From the NCBI GenBank assembly GCA_964613805.1, contig CAZTJF010000002.1, positions 124,001 to 188,000 on the forward strand: a stretch of DNA of 64,000 nt. Direction: 5' to 3'. The translations under genes were made by a program, and so were the position numbers. Below are positions 43,748-52,747 of the stretch, one piece after another. A model generated the notes under the pieces. It ran no database searches. It saw nothing but the letters and a program-made list of their open reading frames with translations, and had not been told where the DNA came from. Positions within the stretch are counted from its first letter, which is position 1; every line of letters starts with the position of its first letter. The stretch comes from XYD12-FULL-36-8 sp964613805. GTDB taxonomy: Bacteria > Bacteroidota > Ignavibacteria > Ignavibacteriales > Ignavibacteriaceae.

Positions 43748-44290
43748 TTATTTCTTCCACTTTATCGTACAGCCGATAGAATAGGTTTCCGGAACTGATA
43801 TTTCTTTTCCGGCTAATAATTCATCTAAAGCATTCCGCAAATATTTTGATTTAGCTTTTTGTTCTTCCTGCCAATTATCATCAATCTTTCCATGATAAGC
43901 GAGTCTTCTTTCTTCATTAAATAGAAATATTTCGGGTGTATGGGCAGCATCAAAACTTTTTGCTGCAGTTTGATCCTCATCTCTTAAGTATACAAAATTA
44001 AACTTCTTTAACGCAGCGCGCTTTTTCATTTCCTCAAACGAATCTTCAGGATACTGAACCGCATCGTTGGAATTGATAGCTATCACTGCAACACCTTTTT
44101 CTTTGTAATCGTTTTGGATTTCCATTATTCGATTTTCATATGCTTGAACATAAGGACAATGGTTGCAGCTAAAAATCACTATCAGAGCTTTTTTATCATT
44201 GAATGAACCTAATGAAAATTTTTGACCGTCAATCGAAAGAAGATCAAATTCGGGAATTGCAGAACCGATGCGTAAAGTTTTGGTTGCCAT
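43748..44290 (-). CDS. thioredoxin-fold redoxin
   Basis: A 180-residue AhpC/TSA-like redoxin without signal peptide. The motif IFSCNHCPYVQAYE has a CxxC pair (near residues 42 and 45) in which the middle residues are asparagine and histidine, typical of the CNHCPY group of thioredoxin-like proteins. A further cysteine is near the C-terminus (SIGCTIKWKK). The likely role is thiol redox chemistry, with the partner unknown. The ATG at 44290 has AAAAGGA seven bases upstream. Confidence 0.85.
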   Translation of the reverse strand: MATKTLRIGSAIPEFDLLSIDGQKFSLGSFNDKKALIVIFSCNHCPYVQAYENRIMEIQNDYKEKGVAVIAINSNDAVQYPEDSFEEMKKRAALKKFNFVYLRDEDQTAAKSFDAAHTPEIFLFNEERRLAYHGKIDDNWQEEQKAKSKYLRNALDELLAGKEISVPETYSIGCTIKWKK

Positions 44291-44303
44291 CAAAAAATCC
44301 TTT

Positions 44304-44334
44304 TTGCTTAAATGATTAAGTGTGAATAAATTTC
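44304..44334 (+). promoter_or_regulatory. promoter of the M14 peptidase gene
   Basis: TTG (44304-44306), 20 bases, TAAATTTC (44327-44334), 25 bases before the start codon. Confidence 0.45.
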
Positions 44335-44359
44335 GCTGTAACTAAAATTAGAAAAAGAA

Positions 44360-45826
44360 ATGATCAAAAAAATATTTTTAATAATCACTATCAGTTTAGA
44401 AATGACAATGGCACAAAACATAAACCTTGCCCAGAATTTATACTCAAACTATGAGATTTACCGCGAAAACAAATTAATGCATCGAAGATTTAAGCATTCA
44501 GATATGCTGCCTCTGATTAATGAAGTTAAACGACGCGGAATTTTATCGGTTGAAAAAGCCGGACAATCAGTCCTTGGCAGAGATATATTTCTGCTGTCTA
44601 TTGGAAGAGGAAAATCGAAAGTATTTCTCTGGTCGCAAATGCACGGAGATGAAGCAACTGCAACAATGGCTTTATTCGATGTGTTTAATTTTTTCCAAGT
44701 AAGCGATGGATTAGACAGCATCAAAAATATGATATTGGATAATCTTTCAATTTACTTTATGCCGATGGTTAATCCGGATGGTGCAGAAGTTTACCAACGC
44801 AGAAATAATTTTGAGATTGATATAAATCGAGATGTTAATCGCCAGCAAACTCCCGAAGGTATAATACTCAGAAAAACTTTTGAGCATTTGAAGGCAGATT
44901 TCGGATTTAATCTGCATGATCAGTCAACGAGATACTCGGTGGGAAAATCGAACAATTTTGCGGCGATATCATTTCTTGCTCCGTCACTTGATCATGACAA
45001 ATCAATTGACAGCGTTAGAGAGAACTCTATGAAACTGATCTGCGATCTTTACAAAACATTAAACCACTTCATTCCAGGTCATATCTCAAAGTACAGTGAT
45101 GATTACGAACCTCGTGCATTCGGAGACAGCTTTCAAAAATGGGGAACAAGTACAATCCTCATTGAAAGCGGTGGATGGAAAGGAGATATCGAGAATCAAT
45201 ACATTCGTAAACTAAATTTCATGACACTAATAACAGCTTTTTACAGCATCGCTTCAAAATCTTATAAGCACGAATCAATCAAGACGTATGATCAAATTCC
45301 ACCGAATGAACAATATATCTTTGATTTAATATTAAGAAACTTAAAGTACAAAAAGGATAACTCTGAAATTTTAATTGATCTTGCTATCAATCGAAACGAG
45401 ATTAGTTGTAATGAAATAAAAGAATTTTACTACTCATCCACAGTTGAAGATTTGGGAGATTTATCTGTCTTTTTTGGTTTAGAAGATTTCGACTTTAAAG
45501 GATACGAACTTCATTATGGAAAAACTTACCCAAAAGAATTTAGTTCGATGAGTGAGATTAAAAAACTCGACTTCACGAAACTTTACAAGGACGGATATAC
45601 AAACGTTATTTTGAATTCAAAAAGTAATGGTAACCCTTTCACGGATTTACCCATAAACATAAAGCTGAAAAGCCAGAGAAAAAATATATCCAACGAAAAA
45701 TTGTTGGGGAAAAAAGCAAACTTCATCATAAAGAAAAATGGCTTAGCACATTATGCCGTTATCAATGGATTTATGATTGGAGTTAAAGATCAATATGGTG
45801 GGGTACTAAATGCTCTTGTTGATTAG
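44360..45826 (+). CDS. M14-family zinc carboxypeptidase-like protein
   Basis: A 488-residue exported metallopeptidase. A short signal peptide (about 1-18, ending TMAQ) precedes an M14 domain with zinc ligands H95 and E98 in MHGDEAT and H186 in FNLHDQ. MVNPDGAEVYQR and DINRD provide substrate-binding residues, and the general base is E269 in ILIESGGW. The remaining about 190 residues form a C-terminal domain of unknown function. Whether it cuts peptides or peptidoglycan cannot be told. Confidence 0.85.
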   Translation: MIKKIFLIITISLEMTMAQNINLAQNLYSNYEIYRENKLMHRRFKHSDMLPLINEVKRRGILSVEKAGQSVLGRDIFLLSIGRGKSKVFLWSQMHGDEATATMALFDVFNFFQVSDGLDSIKNMILDNLSIYFMPMVNPDGAEVYQRRNNFEIDINRDVNRQQTPEGIILRKTFEHLKADFGFNLHDQSTRYSVGKSNNFAAISFLAPSLDHDKSIDSVRENSMKLICDLYKTLNHFIPGHISKYSDDYEPRAFGDSFQKWGTSTILIESGGWKGDIENQYIRKLNFMTLITAFYSIASKSYKHESIKTYDQIPPNEQYIFDLILRNLKYKKDNSEILIDLAINRNEISCNEIKEFYYSSTVEDLGDLSVFFGLEDFDFKGYELHYGKTYPKEFSSMSEIKKLDFTKLYKDGYTNVILNSKSNGNPFTDLPINIKLKSQRKNISNEKLLGKKANFIIKKNGLAHYAVINGFMIGVKDQYGGVLNALVD

Positions 45827-45908
45827 AATTTTTGATAAGAGCTATAATTTTGGTATAATTCATGGCATAAAAATTCAAGTCCACCCGAAAGATTAATATT
45901 AACAGAAT

Positions 45909-46496
45909 ATGTTTCCTATACTATTAGCCATTTTAGAGTCTCAAAACGAATTATACAAAGAGTTTGAGAGAGAAGCCATTCCTCACATGGATGCTCTTTA
46001 TAATTTTGCCCTCAGAATGACTGGTGATAGTGATGCTGCAAATGACCTTGTTCAGGATACTTTTCTAAAAGCTTTCCGCTTCTTTGATAAATTTGAAAAA
46101 GGAACTAATTGCAAAGCGTGGTTGTTCAGAATTATGAAAAATACCTATATAAATAATTATAGGAAAAAAACTAAGGAACCGGATAAAGTTGATTATGAGG
46201 ATGTTGAGAATTTTTATGAGAATGCAAAACCTTCATCTACAGACAGCGCTCATCTTGAGAAAGAAATTTATGACAATTTGCTTGATGATGAAATTTCATC
46301 AGCCATTGCATCACTTCCAGATGATTTTAAAACAGTAATTATTTTGTCCGACATTGAAGGTTTTACCTACGATGAAATTGCCGATTTTGTTGACTGCCCT
46401 GTTGGAACGGTGAGATCCCGGCTGCACAGAGCACGTAAAATGCTTTTTGCAAAACTTTACAAATACGCTAGTGATAAAGGATACGTTAAAACTTAA
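45909..46496 (+). CDS. ECF-type RNA polymerase sigma factor
   Basis: A 195-residue extracytoplasmic-function sigma factor. Region 2 (about 20-90: LYNFALRMTGDSDAANDLVQ, DTFLKAFRFFDKFEKG and CKAWLFRIMKNTYINNYR) binds the -10 element and core. Region 4 (about 130-190: LPDDFKTVIILSDIEGFTYD, then CPVGTVRSRLHRARKML) binds the -35. The downstream gene is its likely anti-sigma factor, 16 bp away. Confidence 0.93.
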   Translation: MFPILLAILESQNELYKEFEREAIPHMDALYNFALRMTGDSDAANDLVQDTFLKAFRFFDKFEKGTNCKAWLFRIMKNTYINNYRKKTKEPDKVDYEDVENFYENAKPSSTDSAHLEKEIYDNLLDDEISSAIASLPDDFKTVIILSDIEGFTYDEIADFVDCPVGTVRSRLHRARKMLFAKLYKYASDKGYVKT

Positions 46497-46512
46497 TTTT
46501 TTAAGATAGCAA

Positions 46513-47352
46513 TTGGATACCCACGAATTAAAATACCAGCTTACTGCTCTGATTGACGGTGAACTTGCCGATAAATCAAAAGTAATTGAATTACAATCAC
46601 TTATGGCAGCAAATCATGAATTACAAAGTGAATATGAAATTCTACGTTTTACCAAATCGTTAGTACAAAGAAAATGCCTATTCCATTCTGCTCCTGAAAA
46701 ATTAAGACAAAAAATCACAAAAAAAATTAAACCGGTTGAGAATCCATTACCTCAGCCATTAGAATTCCTAAAAAATATTTTTTCACAACCGGCAATTGCG
46801 ATTTCCGGAGCAATTGCAATCATAATAATTGCTGTTATCTTGGTTTTAAATCAAAGTACAAATAACAAAATTCCTGATCTCGCTTCAGAGCAATATGGTT
46901 CTGAAAATATGTTCATCCAGGCATCGAGTAATTTCAACAGCATTCTTGCTGGGAAGTTAGCTCCGCAAATTATAACTGATGATGCTGATAATGTTAAAAA
47001 TTTCTTTGATGCCAGTGGCGTGAAGTATTCAACTCAAATTCCCGAATGCAGTAATTGGAAAATTTTAGGAGCCGTTGTGTCAGAAGCCGGTGGAGAAAAG
47101 TTTGCACATCATGTTTATTCCAACGATAAAGGAGAGCTCATCTACCTATTTCAAGTTGATGAATCCTGTTTGAATAGGAATGATGCGATGAAGCTGTCTG
47201 AAAACATGATAGAGTATCTCGATAAAGGAAAGTGTTACTTTACAACAAAAGATAACTCCACAACTTTAATGAAAAAGATGGGCAATAATATTTGTGCAAT
47301 TGTCTCCAATGCTTCTAAAACCGAAGTTGAAAATTTATTCTGCTCTCTTTAA
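46513..47352 (+). CDS. putative anti-sigma factor
   Basis: A 279-residue single-pass membrane protein. The cytoplasmic N-terminus (KYQLTALIDGELADKSKVIE) resembles anti-sigma domains, but the zinc-binding HxxxCxxC motif is absent. The transmembrane helix is about 93-112 (PAIAISGAIAIIIIAVILVL) and the rest is outside the cytoplasm, containing four or more cysteines (PECSNW, DESCLN, GKCYF, NICAI) that could sense envelope redox state. It starts at TTG 46513. The anti-sigma function is inferred from position and topology. Confidence 0.75.
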   Translation: MDTHELKYQLTALIDGELADKSKVIELQSLMAANHELQSEYEILRFTKSLVQRKCLFHSAPEKLRQKITKKIKPVENPLPQPLEFLKNIFSQPAIAISGAIAIIIIAVILVLNQSTNNKIPDLASEQYGSENMFIQASSNFNSILAGKLAPQIITDDADNVKNFFDASGVKYSTQIPECSNWKILGAVVSEAGGEKFAHHVYSNDKGELIYLFQVDESCLNRNDAMKLSENMIEYLDKGKCYFTTKDNSTTLMKKMGNNICAIVSNASKTEVENLFCSL

Positions 47353-47366
47353 ATTAGGAAAAAATA

Positions 47367-47831
47367 ATGTTCAAGATTAAAAATATTTTACTTCCAACTG
47401 ACTTAAGCACCACATCACTAAGTGCGGCAGATTATGCCATTGAACTGGCAATTCAATATAATGCCCAAATTCATCTGCTTCACGTGCTTGAAAAAACTCC
47501 TCCAATATTGGCAATTCGTTCACTTGACTTATCTCAAGAAAAAATTCTTAAATCGTTTGAAGAAGAAGGTAAAAAATCTCTTGAGAATGCTGTAAAGAAA
47601 ATCAAAAAAGGTAGAAGCGAACATTTTGAAATTGAGCCGGTGCTAAAAAAAGGAAACGATTACGAAGAAATTGTTAAATATTCGAAGGATCATAAGATTG
47701 ATTTAATAGTTATTGCAACCCACGGAAGAACGGGATTACTTCACACACTTCTTGGCAGTGTTGCAGAAAAAGTGATAAGATACGCAAAATGCCCCGTTTT
47801 GGTAATTACTCCTCATAAACCTCGAAGGTAA
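47367..47831 (+). CDS. universal stress protein, UspA family
   Basis: A 154-residue cytoplasmic Usp-domain protein. The start FKIKNILLPTDLSTTS and the end THGRTGLLHTLLGSVAEKVI with CPVLVI match the ATP-binding Usp group (G-2x-G-9x-G-S). It lies 14 bp after the anti-sigma gene and may be cotranscribed with the sigma operon. Confidence 0.9.
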   Translation: MFKIKNILLPTDLSTTSLSAADYAIELAIQYNAQIHLLHVLEKTPPILAIRSLDLSQEKILKSFEEEGKKSLENAVKKIKKGRSEHFEIEPVLKKGNDYEEIVKYSKDHKIDLIVIATHGRTGLLHTLLGSVAEKVIRYAKCPVLVITPHKPRR

Positions 47832-47890
47832 AGTTGATAATACTCCGCTACTTGTTTAAATTAGTATACAAAATTTAAGATTGGTGATTT

Positions 47891-48292
47891 ATGGCAAGAT
47901 TAAAAAACATCGAAGCATTCTGTAATTTTTGCAATGCTGTTACAAAAATGGAAATATCAGGGGATGCCTCTCCCAACGAAGATGAAAATAAACGCTGGGC
48001 TAAATGTAAAAAATGTAAACATAAAACTATTATTGATCTTAAAACTGATGGTAAAGCTAAAAAGGTTTCGCTCGATGGGATAGAAAACGAGGAATGTGTA
48101 ACGTATTCTCCCGACAAAACTTTTGATGTTGGTCAATCTATTTACCATCAAAGCTGGGACGATTTTGGAAAAATAGTTGCAAAAAAAATATTATCGGATG
48201 GCAGAAGTTCGATTTCGGTTGAATTTCAAAAATCCGGAAATAAAAATTTATTAGAATCATTTACAAAACAACCGGGAAACGAGGTGAGTTAG
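47891..48292 (+). CDS. zinc-ribbon hypothetical protein
   Basis: A 133-residue protein with a zinc ribbon formed by CNFC (near 11-14) and CKKC (near 39-42). A short CarD-like or SH3-like segment follows (FDVGQSIYHQSWDDFGKIVA), a pattern that often binds nucleic acid or RNA polymerase. No precise family was recognised. It precedes rpsU by one base, so the two are translationally coupled. Confidence 0.6.
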   Translation: MARLKNIEAFCNFCNAVTKMEISGDASPNEDENKRWAKCKKCKHKTIIDLKTDGKAKKVSLDGIENEECVTYSPDKTFDVGQSIYHQSWDDFGKIVAKKILSDGRSSISVEFQKSGNKNLLESFTKQPGNEVS

Positions 48293-48293
48293 T

Positions 48294-48485
48294 TTGGTTG
48301 GAATTACAGTTGGCGAAAACGAATCAATTGATAAAGCTCTAAGAAGATTCAAGAAAAAGTACGAACGTTCAGGTGTTCTTAAAGAATTCAAGAAAAGAAC
48401 TGCCTTTCAGAAACCCTCTGTTAAGAAACGAATGGAAAAGCAAAAAGCTCAAAGACGCGCCCATAGGTTTGGACCAATGGAATAA
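48294..48485 (+). CDS. rpsU: ribosomal protein S21
   Basis: A 63-residue small-subunit ribosomal protein. VGITVGENESIDKALRRFKK and GVLKEFKKRTAFQKPSVKKR are classic S21 features, followed by a lysine/arginine-rich tail. It starts at TTG 48294 with GAGGTGA about seven bases upstream. A terminator follows. Confidence 0.93.
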   Translation: MVGITVGENESIDKALRRFKKKYERSGVLKEFKKRTAFQKPSVKKRMEKQKAQRRAHRFGPME

Positions 48486-48494
48486 TTTTGCATG

Positions 48495-48516
48495 GCCCCT
48501 TTATTGGGGCTTTTTC
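48495..48516 (+). terminator. rpsU terminator
   Basis: GCCCC (48495-48499), TTTATT loop, GGGGC (48506-48510), then TTTTT. It overlaps the end of the convergent LOG-family gene by two bases. Confidence 0.85.
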
Positions 48517-49372
48517 ATTTTAGCTCTAATTTTGGTTCGCCGTTCTCAATATCCCCTTTTCTCAAGTAATACTTTTCAAAATGCTTTTTGATAAGGTTAA
48601 ATGCTTGATCAACATTATCACAAAAGAATAGATAATCAATATCTTCCTTGTTAATTACACCATGATCCACCAATGCTTCAAAATTAATTACTTTTTTCCA
48701 ATAGCGTTCATCAAAAACAAGCAGAAGCATTTTCTTTTTGATTTTACCTGTTTGTATTAACGTTAAAATCTCAAACATTTCATCCATGGTCCCAAATCCA
48801 CCCGGAAAAACAATTAAACATTTAGCAAGATAAGCAAACCAAAATTTACGCATGAAGAAATAATGAAATTCGAAACTCAAATCTCTTGTCACATATTTAT
48901 TCACAAATTGTTCAAAAGGAATACTGATATTCAAACCAATCGAAAATCCACCGGCTAACTTTGCACCTTTGTTTGCGGCTTCCATAATGCCAGGTCCGCC
49001 GCCAGTGCATATGATGAAACGATTGGAATGTGTTCCCAAAGACATTGACCATTCGGTTAGTCGTCGAGATAATTCAACTGCATCCTCATAATATTTTGAC
49101 ATTTCTAATTGCCGTTGAGCAAAACGCAAATTCTCCGCAAATGTCGGCATTTTTGGGTTCATCACTTTGAATTTATTATACTCGGTCAAACCTTCTTTTC
49201 TCGACTTAAGCCGTGCCGATCCGAAGAATACAATAGTGTCTATAATTTTATGTTTACGAAATTTACTTTGCGGTTCAATGAACTCAGCCAGCATCCGAAT
49301 AATTCGAGCATCAGATGAGTTTAGAAATTCGGGATTTTCATACGCTTTAACCGGTTTCTTTAGTTTTGACAT
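48515..49372 (-). CDS. LOG-family (TIGR00730) Rossmann-fold protein
   Basis: A 285-residue protein of the LOG/lysine-decarboxylase-like family, whose characterised members are nucleoside 5'-monophosphate phosphoribohydrolases (cytokinin activation in plants, purine nucleotide turnover in bacteria). The nucleotide-binding ICTGGGPGIMEAANKGA and the catalytic PGGFGTMDEMFE are both present. The N-terminus carries a basic extension of about 40 residues. It faces rpsU convergently. Confidence 0.87.
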   Translation of the reverse strand: MSKLKKPVKAYENPEFLNSSDARIIRMLAEFIEPQSKFRKHKIIDTIVFFGSARLKSRKEGLTEYNKFKVMNPKMPTFAENLRFAQRQLEMSKYYEDAVELSRRLTEWSMSLGTHSNRFIICTGGGPGIMEAANKGAKLAGGFSIGLNISIPFEQFVNKYVTRDLSFEFHYFFMRKFWFAYLAKCLIVFPGGFGTMDEMFEILTLIQTGKIKKKMLLLVFDERYWKKVINFEALVDHGVINKEDIDYLFFCDNVDQAFNLIKKHFEKYYLRKGDIENGEPKLELK

Positions 49373-49525
49373 TTATAACTCTATAATTTTTATTATGAAT
49401 TTTGAACTGTTATCTGCTATTTTTGAAGCCAATCATGTAAACTTTTTTATAATAGAGATTAGCTGACAAAATCTTTGTTTAACAGCGAAGTAAAAATATA
49501 ATTCTATTTGCTTAATCCAAATGCG

Positions 49526-50773
49526 ATGATTAAATCTATTTTATTTTTATTGATATTGAGTTCCAATGTTCTCTGCATTTCAAGGGATGAACTTAAGCAA
49601 CAAATTCAAGATATACTCGACTATATTCCCTCTTCAACAAAAGTTGGGTTGTTAGCTTATAATCCAATTTTACGAGACACATTATTTCAATTTAATCACT
49701 CAATGTCAATGATTCCTGCCTCCAACACAAAATTGTTTACAACGGCTGTTGCACTTTCAAATTTGGGCGGTGACTTTAAAATATCAACCAAAGTTTTTTC
49801 CGATGATTTCAACATTACAGATGGCTCTATAAATGGAAATCTCTATATCAAGGGATATGGAAATTCAACATTCTCTCTGTATGATTTAGAACGGATGGTT
49901 GATGAAATAAAAAAGAAAGGAATAACTTTAATTACAGGAAATATTATTGGAGATGATACTTACTTCGATAATGTTTACAAACGTGATGATTGGATAGCAG
50001 ATGAAACTGCCAACGTTAAGCTCCCTCCAATTTCTGCTTTAACAGTTGATAGAAACCGTAAAATAACTCAGACGCGGAGAGGGAGAAGACTCAGAACCTC
50101 TGTGGTTGCTGTTGATAATCCTCCGCTTAATGCGGCAGCAATTTTAAGATCGAAATTAATTGATTATGGAATCAAAGTTGAAAAAGGAGCTAAGGTTGGC
50201 GAAACCCCTAAAAAAGTTTTACTTTTAACAGATTCAGGAGTAAGTCTTTCTGAACTGACCAAGCTGATAAATAAACACAGCGATAATTTTTTAGCCGAAG
50301 GATTATTTAAGACTATCGGAGCAGAAGCAAGTAAAATCCAGGGAAATGCTTTTTACTCCACGCAAGCTATACATGATTTTATCGAGGATAACGGAATATT
50401 TTCCACAGGCACAACTTTGGTTGATGGCTCAGGAATATCACGGTTTGATCAAGTTACTCCCGGAGCAATAGTTGGTCTCCTCGAAGCTATGTATTTTGAT
50501 ATTAAAAATTATAATGACTTTTATAATTCACTTGCAATAGCCGGAGTGGATGGTACGTTAAGAAATCGTATGAGAGGAAGTTATGCGGAAAATAATTTTC
50601 ATGGAAAAACCGGTTCATTAAATGGAGTAACTTCTTTAGCAGGATATTTAAAAACCAAAAAAAATGAAGACATTATTGTCAGCATAATCTTTGAGTTTCA
50701 AAAAGGCGGAAGTGATTATTATAAAAGTATCGAGGACGATATTATAAAACTATTATGTTCTTTGGATGACTAA
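49526..50773 (+). CDS. dacB: D-alanyl-D-alanine carboxypeptidase/endopeptidase (S13, DacB type)
   Basis: A 415-residue exported penicillin-binding protein that trims or cleaves peptidoglycan cross-links. The signal peptide is about 1-17 (ending VLCIS). Active-site motifs are S66-x-x-K69 (PASNTK), SDN in NKHSDNF and KTG in HGKTGSLNG. The insert domain between SxxK and SDN is present but compact, so the protein is shorter than E. coli DacB (477). The ATG at 49526 is used; the longer frame starts from TTG at 49508. Confidence 0.9.
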   Translation: MIKSILFLLILSSNVLCISRDELKQQIQDILDYIPSSTKVGLLAYNPILRDTLFQFNHSMSMIPASNTKLFTTAVALSNLGGDFKISTKVFSDDFNITDGSINGNLYIKGYGNSTFSLYDLERMVDEIKKKGITLITGNIIGDDTYFDNVYKRDDWIADETANVKLPPISALTVDRNRKITQTRRGRRLRTSVVAVDNPPLNAAAILRSKLIDYGIKVEKGAKVGETPKKVLLLTDSGVSLSELTKLINKHSDNFLAEGLFKTIGAEASKIQGNAFYSTQAIHDFIEDNGIFSTGTTLVDGSGISRFDQVTPGAIVGLLEAMYFDIKNYNDFYNSLAIAGVDGTLRNRMRGSYAENNFHGKTGSLNGVTSLAGYLKTKKNEDIIVSIIFEFQKGGSDYYKSIEDDIIKLLCSLDD

Positions 50774-50805
50774 AAAAGAGGATGGCTTAAAAGTGATTTT
50801 CACTG

Positions 50806-50882
50806 TCACACTGAGCTAGTTAAAGTGTGATTATGCTTTAAATTGTCAGTCGTCGATGGCAATGCCACTCTGACTGACAATT
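50806..50882. repeat. REP-like double palindrome
   Basis: The first hairpin (50806-50830) has stem TCACACT/AGTGTGA and loop phrase GAGCTAGTTAA. The second has perfect 11-bp arms AATTGTCAGTC (50841-50851) and GACTGACAATT (50872-50882). The first unit is about 19 of 25 identical to the hairpin at 60229-60253, with a compensating change in the stem. It lies between dacB and secG (convergent) and may also stop transcription. Confidence 0.6.
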
Positions 50883-50921
50883 TTGAGATTCTGAAAAAGC
50901 CCCCACAAACTGTAAAGGTTT

Positions 50922-51257
50922 TTACTTCTGGGGTGCAGGATTTTGCTGCGGTAGTGTTGGTGTTTGCGGAATAGTTTGTCTGCCTGACTGTTGAATTATA
51001 CTTTCTCTTTGCTCGGCAGTTGTTTGTCCCGGCAGAAAAAATAAGTTGATTGCCAACGCTAAAACACCCAAAGATCCACCAAGCCACCAGCTTGCCTTGC
51101 TTAAAAAGTCTGCTGTCCTGCGTGTTCCAAACATTGAACCCACGTTTCCGCCTCCAAAAGTTCCTGCCAAACCGCCGCCTTTACTTGATTGAAGCAAAAC
51201 CACAATTATCAACAGAATTGCAATTAAAGTAGCTAAAATCATTAATATATTATACAT
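50922..51257 (-). CDS. secG: protein translocase subunit SecG
   Basis: A 111-residue small membrane protein with two helices (about 2-22 and 58-76) and the SecG signature VLLQSSKGGGLAGTFGGG between them. It is part of the SecYEG channel. The C-terminus is a proline/glutamine-rich extension beyond the usual 75-80 residues. The tRNA-Met gene lies 24 bp upstream on the same strand. Confidence 0.92.
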   Translation of the reverse strand: MYNILMILATLIAILLIIVVLLQSSKGGGLAGTFGGGNVGSMFGTRRTADFLSKASWWLGGSLGVLALAINLFFLPGQTTAEQRESIIQQSGRQTIPQTPTLPQQNPAPQK

Positions 51258-51281
51258 TTTTCACTCCTAAATTTTTATTTG

Positions 51282-51355
51282 TAGCGGGGGAGGGATTCGA
51301 ACCCCCGACACGTGGATTATGATTCCACTGCTCTAACCAACTGAGCTACCCCGCC
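51282..51355 (-). tRNA. tRNA-Met (CAT)
   Basis: A cloverleaf reads from 51355 to 51282: acceptor GGCGGGG with CCCCGCT (G1-U72), D-stem GCTC/GAGC, anticodon stem GTGGA/TCCAC with loop ATCATAA (anticodon CAT) and T-loop TTCGAAT. The three G-C pairs of initiator tRNA are missing, so it is an elongator-type Met tRNA; a lysidine-modified Ile2 tRNA also reads CAT and is not excluded. CCA is not encoded. Confidence 0.9.
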
Positions 51356-51460
51356 TTGTAAAAACGGAGTGCAAATATAGAAACAATGAATTCGATTTCA
51401 AAGAATAGTGGAAATCACTCAATTCTATAAAACTAACAGATTATATTTTTTGATGGCACG

Positions 51461-52666
51461 CTAATTCATAAATCCTTTAGGGTAAGATTTCAGATTATGC
51501 CCAAATTTCAATTGCTCTTCCATTCTGCATGACCAAACTAATTGCCCATTCCAAACTGTTATATCGGGACAGCCATCGCACATATTTTGCCTGCCATCCT
51601 GTAAAAAATCAACCGGCTGAATGATCATTATAGATTGGTAATGCAGTTTTCTAAAAAGGTTAATTGGGTTTTTATAATATCTAAAAAAAGCTTTTCTTAA
51701 GCTTTTATCGAAAGCTGATAAAAGAAGCATGCTTTTACCTTTGGATGTAAGTGACGGTGATGAGTATGCTAAATACCTGTCGAATAAAAGATGATGCATA
51801 GTTTGAATAAACTCCATGGATTTCTTACCCATGTAACCATAAATCTTTCCTCTGCGACCTAACCTTCCTGTTAAAAGCCACTTGAACGTATCTGGTTTTT
51901 CTGAACCATTTAGATAAGCACAGCTGTCAAATTCGGGAAATTTATTTTTTATCAGTTCATAAACTTCGTTAGCTTGAATGTCGGCTCTGTCGGGGACATC
52001 TTCATTATAAACAAGCTGGCTCATATCAATCTTCTTTGGACCCAAATAAAAATCATACTTGTCATTATTAACAGCACGATAGATTATAAAAACCATCACT
52101 TGAACTTTGTCAATATTATCCTCTGCCCATTTCACCAAATCGGGAATGTATTTTATTGTGTCTTCATAAACTGTTGAATTGAAAGCACAAGAAATATTTC
52201 CTGCTTCTGCGAGCATTTCAACATATTTTAAACGTAACGCATTGAGTTCGATTTCATTTTTATTTTTCCAACCCGGTCTACCCTGTTTGCTGTCAATATG
52301 AAAAGTAAATCCGTAAACTCCTGCTTTCTTTAAATCAAACAGAAGTTCTTTTGTTAATGCTAAACCGTTAGTATTCAGAATGGGTTTTAATCCTCGACTT
52401 TTTACCTCTCTAACGATATTGATAATTTGAGGATGAGTTAACGGATCACCGCCGGCAATTGAAACACCATCACATTTTCTTAAACTGGTAAAAACATCTA
52501 ACTCCCCCTTGATAGTTTCGAGTGACTTATGACTGCTGCTTTCATTTTGGCGATAACATCCTTCACATGAAAGATTACATTTTGCGGTTGGTTCAAGCCA
52601 TGAGATTGAGTTATCGGTTAAATTCCATGGAAGCCGGTAATAATTGAGATGATTCAGTTTGTACAT
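51461..52666 (-). CDS. radical SAM protein, unknown substrate
   Basis: A 401-residue radical S-adenosylmethionine enzyme. The cluster motif C30-x3-C34-x2-C37 (TAKCNLSCEGCYRQ) is followed by the GGDP motif SIAGGDPLTHP (about 70-80). The C-terminal region has further cysteines (NMCDGCPD and WSCRM) that could hold an auxiliary cluster. The middle region matches no family I can name. It starts at ATG 52666 after TGAGGG. Neighbours (secG/tRNA, obgE) give no hint of its substrate. Confidence 0.75.
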   Translation of the reverse strand: MYKLNHLNYYRLPWNLTDNSISWLEPTAKCNLSCEGCYRQNESSSHKSLETIKGELDVFTSLRKCDGVSIAGGDPLTHPQIINIVREVKSRGLKPILNTNGLALTKELLFDLKKAGVYGFTFHIDSKQGRPGWKNKNEIELNALRLKYVEMLAEAGNISCAFNSTVYEDTIKYIPDLVKWAEDNIDKVQVMVFIIYRAVNNDKYDFYLGPKKIDMSQLVYNEDVPDRADIQANEVYELIKNKFPEFDSCAYLNGSEKPDTFKWLLTGRLGRRGKIYGYMGKKSMEFIQTMHHLLFDRYLAYSSPSLTSKGKSMLLLSAFDKSLRKAFFRYYKNPINLFRKLHYQSIMIIQPVDFLQDGRQNMCDGCPDITVWNGQLVWSCRMEEQLKFGHNLKSYPKGFMN

Positions 52667-52747
52667 TTTTCCCTCATATAGTTAATATGAAAAATCCGGG
52701 ACGAAAAATAATATTTTTTTAGATAACCGAATTGCCTTTAGAAAATA

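Noticed and set aside
51282..51355. Initiator tRNA-fMet
   Set aside because: The three consecutive G-C pairs at the anticodon stem are missing and the acceptor starts with a G-U pair rather than a mismatch, so it is an elongator-type CAT tRNA.
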